In this document: in pieces, positions 4,973-8,408 of the stretch
Numbering within the stretch: the first letter of the stretch is position 1
How the letters are laid out: the number at the start of each line of letters is the position of its first letter
Origin: CAZRDB01 sp964598695
GTDB taxonomy: Bacteria; Armatimonadota; Zipacnadia; UBA1398
Direction: 5' to 3'
Length of the DNA stretch: 8,408 bases
NCBI GenBank assembly: GCA_964598695.1
Contig: CAZRDB010000204.1
Span: 1-8,408 of the forward strand
Position numbers and translations under genes: made by a program
Notes under the pieces: generated by a model
What the model was told of the DNA's origin: nothing
Databases searched by the model: none
What the model saw: only the letters and a program-made list of their open reading frames with translations

Positions 4973-6067
4973 ATGCGCGTCTCTCGCAGGGAGTTCGTAC
5001 AGACCGCGGCCGCGGGGGGCGCGCTGCTTGCCGCGACGACCGGCCTACCGGCGCTCGCGCAGGACGACCGGGAGCCGAAGCCGATCCCGCGCCGGAAGTT
5101 CGAGCGGCTCGACCTCGAGGTCCCGATCCTGTCGCAAGGCACGGTCTCGACCCGCGAGCCGGCGGTGATCCTGCGCGGGCTCGAGTGGGGCATGAACTTC
5201 GTCCACACCTCGGCGGGCTACGCCGGGGGCCAAGCCATCCGAACCATCGCCGAGGCGATCAAGGATCGGCGCGACGAGTTCATCCTCGGGCTGAAGTGCG
5301 GGCTCGGCGACGGGGAGCTGGAGCGCGATCTCGAGACGCTCGGCACCGATCACGTCGACCTTGTCTTCTACCCGACCGTCGATCCCCGCGCCCCCAAGGA
5401 CGAGGGCATCGCCGAGCGCTTCCGGAGCTACAAGGACCAGGGCATGGCCAAGGGCCTGGGCCTGACCTCCCACGACAACGTGGCTGCCGTGCTCGAGGCC
5501 GGCCTCTCCGTCGACTGGTGGGACGTCTTCATGCCCAACTACCAGCCGGCCAATGCCGACCAGATCGACCCGCTGATGCTGCAGGCCCGCGACAAAGGCA
5601 TCGGCGGCATGGTCATGAAGTCGTGGCGCGGCGTCCCCGAGGACGGCGCCGCCCGCCGCTCGGTGTGGGCCGACATGCTCCACAAGGACTGCTGGACGAC
5701 GATCTGCAAGACCGTCACGACGGAGCAGTTCGTCGACGAGATGGGCTTCTTCGCGCACAACTGGCAGCAGTTCGTCGACAAGGCGGCCGTCGAGCAGGCG
5801 CGGGCCTATGCCTTGGGCCGCACCTGCACCTCCTGCGGCCAGTGCACCGCCGCCTGCCCTCACGGCCTCAGCCCGGCGCTCATCTTCCGCTACCAGATGT
5901 ACGCGGCCGAGTACGGCTGGTGGGAGATGGGCCGCAGCGCCTATGCCAGCCTCCCGGCCGAGCGCCGCGCCACGGCCTGCACCGACTGCGGCGCCTGCCA
6001 GGAGGGCTGCCGCGGCAAGCTGTGCATCCCGGAGCGCCTGCGCGAGGCCCACCGCGTGCTCGCCTGA
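4973..6067 (+). CDS. Tat-exported aldo/keto-reductase-fold protein with C-terminal double iron-sulfur motif
   Basis: The 364-aa product starts MRVSRREFVQ, a full twin-arginine motif, then a weakly hydrophobic segment ending in ALA before QDD (predicted cleavage after residue 29), so it should act outside the cytoplasmic membrane. Residues about 40-270 follow the aldo/keto reductase (TIM-barrel) pattern: ILSQGTVS, GMNFVHTSAGYAGG, EFILGLKCG, HVDLVF, YKDQGMAKGLGLTSH and DVFMPNYQ. The usual catalytic tetrad is Asp-Tyr-Lys-His. Here Tyr83 and Lys108 remain, but the Asp position is His78 and the His position is Pro134, after Tyr133. The C-terminal part has two ferredoxin-like motifs: C285/C288/C291/C295-Pro and C336/C339/C342/C346, with a further C351. 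Fe-S-bearing AKR proteins are a known family branch, but their substrates are mostly unknown. The glycyl radical enzyme gene follows after 23 bases, so both are likely one operon. The tetrad loss makes ordinary NADPH-dependent carbonyl reduction doubtful; electron transfer or a binding role are alternatives. Confidence 0.85.
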   Translation: MRVSRREFVQTAAAGGALLAATTGLPALAQDDREPKPIPRRKFERLDLEVPILSQGTVSTREPAVILRGLEWGMNFVHTSAGYAGGQAIRTIAEAIKDRRDEFILGLKCGLGDGELERDLETLGTDHVDLVFYPTVDPRAPKDEGIAERFRSYKDQGMAKGLGLTSHDNVAAVLEAGLSVDWWDVFMPNYQPANADQIDPLMLQARDKGIGGMVMKSWRGVPEDGAARRSVWADMLHKDCWTTICKTVTTEQFVDEMGFFAHNWQQFVDKAAVEQARAYALGRTCTSCGQCTAACPHGLSPALIFRYQMYAAEYGWWEMGRSAYASLPAERRATACTDCGACQEGCRGKLCIPERLREAHRVLA

Positions 6068-6080
6068 GCCGCAGGGCGTG

Positions 6081-6085
6081 AGGAG
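6081..6085 (+). promoter_or_regulatory. Ribosome binding site of the glycyl radical enzyme gene
   Basis: AGGAG, within GTGAGGAG, ends 5 bases before the ATG at 6091. The intergenic gap from the reductase stop is only 23 bases and leaves no room for a separate promoter and leader. Confidence 0.65.
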
Positions 6086-6090
6086 CACAG

Positions 6091-8274
6091 ATGAGCGAAC
6101 ACCCCCGGGTCAGCGCACTCGGCCACGGGCTCTACCTGTTCGGCGGCGCAGCCGCGCGCGGGTGGGACTGCGCCTACCGCCCGGAGCAGCCGCGGCGTCT
6201 CTCGGATGCGACCCACGAGCTGGCGCAGAGGAGCCTCTCCGGCGAGCACGGCCGGGCGATGGCCCCCTGCGCCTTCGGCCTCGCCGAGGACGAGATCACC
6301 GGGCTCTCGCCCGACATGCACTACGCCCGTGCCCTCCTGCGGATCGCGGAGCGGGCGCCCCTGCGGCTCACCCCCGGCGAGCGGATCGTCGGCAGCGCGA
6401 CCCTGCTCGAGGCCGCGCGGCACCAGATGCCCGTCGTCGGCTGCCCGAGCACCAGCCATACGACGGGAGGCTTCGACCGCGCCCTGCGGCTCGGCTACGG
6501 CGGCCTCCGGGCGCTGTGCGAGGAGCGGCTTGCGCGCGGCGGCCTCGACGCCAAGGGCGAGGACTTCCTCCGCGCGATGCTGCTGTGCCTCGACGCGGCC
6601 CGCGTCTGGACCGACCGCCACGTCGACGAACTGACCCGGCTCGCGGAGGCCTCGGCCGGCCCGGAGCGGGAGCGCTACGCCGAGCTGGCGGCGCTCCTTG
6701 CCCGCGTGCCCGAGCAGCCGCCGGCGACCTTCCACGAGGCGGTCCAGTCGCTGTGGATGCTCTGGGCCTTCCAGCGCCTCGCGGGCAACTGGCTGGGGCT
6801 CGGCCGGCTCGATGAGATGCTCGGCCCCTTCCTCGCGCGCGATCTGGCCGAGGGGCGGACCTCGCTCGATGAGGCCCGCGAGGTGCTCGCCCACTTCTGG
6901 ATCAAGGGCACCGAATGGACCGGGGTACCGGAGGCGGGGTGGGGGAGCGGCGACGGCCAGTACTACCAGAATGTGGTGTTGGGCGGGGTCGACGCGGACG
7001 GCGTCGCGGTCACCAACGAGGTGACCTACCTCGTGCTCGACATCGTCGAGGAGCTGCACATCTGCGACTTCCCCATCGCGGTCCGGGTGAGCCGCAACAG
7101 CCCCGAGCGGCTCCTCCGGCGGATTGCCGAGGTCCAGCGGCAGGGCGGCGGCATCGTCGCGATCTACGGCGAGGAGGTTGTCCTCGAGGGCCTCACCCGC
7201 TTCGGCTACCCGCTCGAGGAGGCGCGACGGTTCGCCAACGACGGCTGCTGGGAGGTTCAGGTCCCGGGTGCGACCTGCTTCTCGTACGCGCCCTTCGACG
7301 CGCTGCGGCTGCTGCAGGAGAGCCTCGGAGTCGTCGGCGAGGGCCCCGTGCCGGAGTGCGACGGCTTCGAGGCGCTCTACGGTCGGTTCCACGAGCGGCT
7401 CGCGGCGCAGATCGACGCCTTGCACACCGCGGCCGACGGCTTCGCGCGCGGCGGCCCGCCCTCGCCCCTGCTGTCGCTCATCATCGAAGACTGCATCGAG
7501 CGTGGCCGCGGCTACTACGAGCGCGGCGCCCGCTACACGGCGCTGGCGCCCCATGCGGGCGGGCTGGCCGATGTGGTCAACAGCCTGCTCGCGATCCGCA
7601 CGCTCGTGTTCGAGGAGGAGCGGCTTACGCTGCCCGCGCTGGTGGAGATCCTGCGCGCCGACTGGGAGGGCCACGAGGAGCTGCGGCGCCAGGTGCGGAG
7701 CCGGCTGCGCTTCTACGGCAACGACGGCCCCGAGGCCGACGGGCTCATGCGGCGGGTCTTCGACGACTACACCGATCTCGTGGCCCGGGTCCGCGAGCGG
7801 GAGGGAGTGCTCCGGCCGGCTGGGATCAGCACCTTCGGTCGGGAGGTCGGCTGGCGCGACGAGCGCGGCGCGACGGCGGCCGGCCACAGGCGGGGCGAGA
7901 TCCTCGCGACCAACTTCAGCCCGGCGCCGGGGAGCGATCGCGAGGGCCCGACCGCGGTGGTCCGCTCCACCTGCCGGATGGACTTCACCCGAACGCCGAA
8001 CGGCGCGACGCTCGAGCTGAAGCTCCACCCCGGGAGCGTCCGGGGCGAGGAGGGGCTCGAGGCTCTGGTCGCGCTGCTCCGGACGTTCGTCGACCTCGGC
8101 GGCTTCTACCTGCAGGTCGACGTAGTCGACACGGCCACGCTCCTTGACGCCCAGGAACACCCCGACCGGTATCCGAACCTCTCGGTCCGGATCTCCGGCT
8201 GGTCGGCGCGGTTCGCGACGATGAGCCGCGAGTGGCAGGACATGATCATCGGTCGCACGCAGCAGGAGTGGTAA
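6091..8274 (+). CDS. Uncharacterised glycyl radical enzyme (pyruvate formate-lyase-like family)
   Basis: The 727-aa protein has the layout of a glycyl radical enzyme, an oxygen-sensitive cytoplasmic family that starts catalysis with a thiyl radical. The N-terminal PFL-type domain shows LTPGERIVGSATLL, STSHTTGGFDRALRLGYGGL, FHEAVQSLWMLWAFQRL and LAHFWIKGTEW. The catalytic loop is at 383-389, NDGCWEV, with thiyl Cys386 and Glu388. The C-terminal radical loop is VRISGWSARF with Gly703, 24 residues from the end. PFL itself has adjacent cysteines, so this is not PFL. The C-x-E pair is shared with the dehydratase, decarboxylase and lyase branch (glycerol and propanediol dehydratases, CutC, HypD, 4-hydroxyphenylacetate decarboxylase). 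The substrate cannot be named. The usual signature R-[IV]-x-G-Y has Trp704 in place of Tyr. A radical SAM activase is required, but none is present in the window; mtaB is not one. The size is slightly below typical members (about 760-850). It lies just downstream of the Tat-AKR gene. No frameshift is seen. Confidence 0.88.
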   Translation: MSEHPRVSALGHGLYLFGGAAARGWDCAYRPEQPRRLSDATHELAQRSLSGEHGRAMAPCAFGLAEDEITGLSPDMHYARALLRIAERAPLRLTPGERIVGSATLLEAARHQMPVVGCPSTSHTTGGFDRALRLGYGGLRALCEERLARGGLDAKGEDFLRAMLLCLDAARVWTDRHVDELTRLAEASAGPERERYAELAALLARVPEQPPATFHEAVQSLWMLWAFQRLAGNWLGLGRLDEMLGPFLARDLAEGRTSLDEAREVLAHFWIKGTEWTGVPEAGWGSGDGQYYQNVVLGGVDADGVAVTNEVTYLVLDIVEELHICDFPIAVRVSRNSPERLLRRIAEVQRQGGGIVAIYGEEVVLEGLTRFGYPLEEARRFANDGCWEVQVPGATCFSYAPFDALRLLQESLGVVGEGPVPECDGFEALYGRFHERLAAQIDALHTAADGFARGGPPSPLLSLIIEDCIERGRGYYERGARYTALAPHAGGLADVVNSLLAIRTLVFEEERLTLPALVEILRADWEGHEELRRQVRSRLRFYGNDGPEADGLMRRVFDDYTDLVARVREREGVLRPAGISTFGREVGWRDERGATAAGHRRGEILATNFSPAPGSDREGPTAVVRSTCRMDFTRTPNGATLELKLHPGSVRGEEGLEALVALLRTFVDLGGFYLQVDVVDTATLLDAQEHPDRYPNLSVRISGWSARFATMSREWQDMIIGRTQQEW

Positions 8275-8280
8275 ACGGCG

Positions 8281-8306
8281 GAGCGATGGGGCTCGCCCCG
8301 TCGCTC
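8281..8306 (+). terminator. Hairpin after the glycyl radical enzyme gene, possible terminator
   Basis: GAGCGATGGGG (8281-8291) pairs with CCCCGTCGCTC (8296-8306), an 11-bp stem with one T-G pair and the 4-base loop CTCG, starting 6 bases after the TAA. An alternative, longer fold uses GCGGAGC (8278-8284) with GCTCCGC (8312-8318). No T-tract follows on the plus strand, so it may act as a 3' stabilising structure or a weak or Rho-assisted terminator. Confidence 0.5.
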
Positions 8307-8342
8307 GCGATGCTCCGCCTCAGCGGCCATGCCACGCCCTCC

Positions 8343-8408
8343 TCAGTCTGTCCTCGCCTCGACGTTCCGCGTCGCGGTCCGGTCGTCGATGAGCACCAGA
8401 TCCGGCTC
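8343..8408 (-). CDS. Possible 3' end of a minus-strand gene cut by the window edge
   Basis: Read from the edge on the minus strand, 21 codons run to a TGA (8345-8343) and give EPDLVLIDDRTATRNVEART then D. The DLVLIDDR core resembles the (D)LLLIDDRxGR strand-loop of DUF3368/PIN-like nucleases, but in those proteins the chain continues much further, whereas here it stops at once. The segment could be a truncated PIN-like gene, the tail of an unrelated protein, or chance. The position is consistent with a gene convergent to the glycyl radical enzyme operon. Confidence 0.25.
   Translation of the reverse strand, partial: EPDLVLIDDRTATRNVEARTD

Noticed and set aside
4063..6081. 672-codon plus-strand frame spanning pspA, the intergenic region and the AKR gene
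   Set aside because: It runs antisense to pspA and in a shifted frame through the AKR gene, and has no motif of its own.
5941..8160. 739-codon open frame on the minus strand opposite the glycyl radical enzyme
   Set aside because: The plus-strand protein has catalytic Cys, radical Gly and family blocks throughout. The antisense product is Glu/Arg/Ala-rich without domains.

Overview
The window is a GC-rich bacterial chromosome segment: most third codon positions are G or C, and every real gene has long mirror-image open frames on the other strand. Nothing in it fixes the phylum. The mix points to a bacterium that lives at least part of the time without oxygen (a glycyl radical enzyme), has a Tat export system, and keeps a membrane-stress operon. 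No mobile elements, CRISPR arrays, tRNAs or rRNAs were seen, and no intergenic gap exceeds about 240 bases.

Left part, plus strand (1-1672): the 3' end of a geranylgeranyl-reductase-like FAD oxidoreductase overlaps by 7 bases a gene for a MtaB-type radical SAM methylthiotransferase (tRNA ms2t6A modification). Two hairpins follow in the short convergent gap before the next operon.

Middle part, minus strand (4737 down to 1770): a three-gene operon read as pspA, then a YuaF/NfeD-like membrane protein, then a FloT-like flotillin. PspA is a peripheral membrane coiled-coil protein that responds to envelope stress. NfeD proteins and flotillins are standard partners in membrane-microdomain organisation, and the three together form a membrane-integrity module. 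The NfeD protein carries an unusual histidine-rich loop between its first two membrane segments (12 His in 48 residues).

Right part, plus strand (4973-8274), transcribed divergently from pspA: a Tat-exported aldo/keto-reductase-fold protein with two C-terminal Cys-rich iron-sulfur motifs and a degraded catalytic tetrad, followed 23 bases later by an uncharacterised glycyl radical enzyme (727 residues). The latter has an intact catalytic Cys and glycyl-radical Gly, but Trp replaces the usual Tyr of the radical-loop signature. No activating enzyme is visible in the window. The pairing of these two proteins is the least explained part of the window and the best candidate for an undescribed system. 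The last ~130 bases hold a hairpin and possibly the end of a minus-strand gene.
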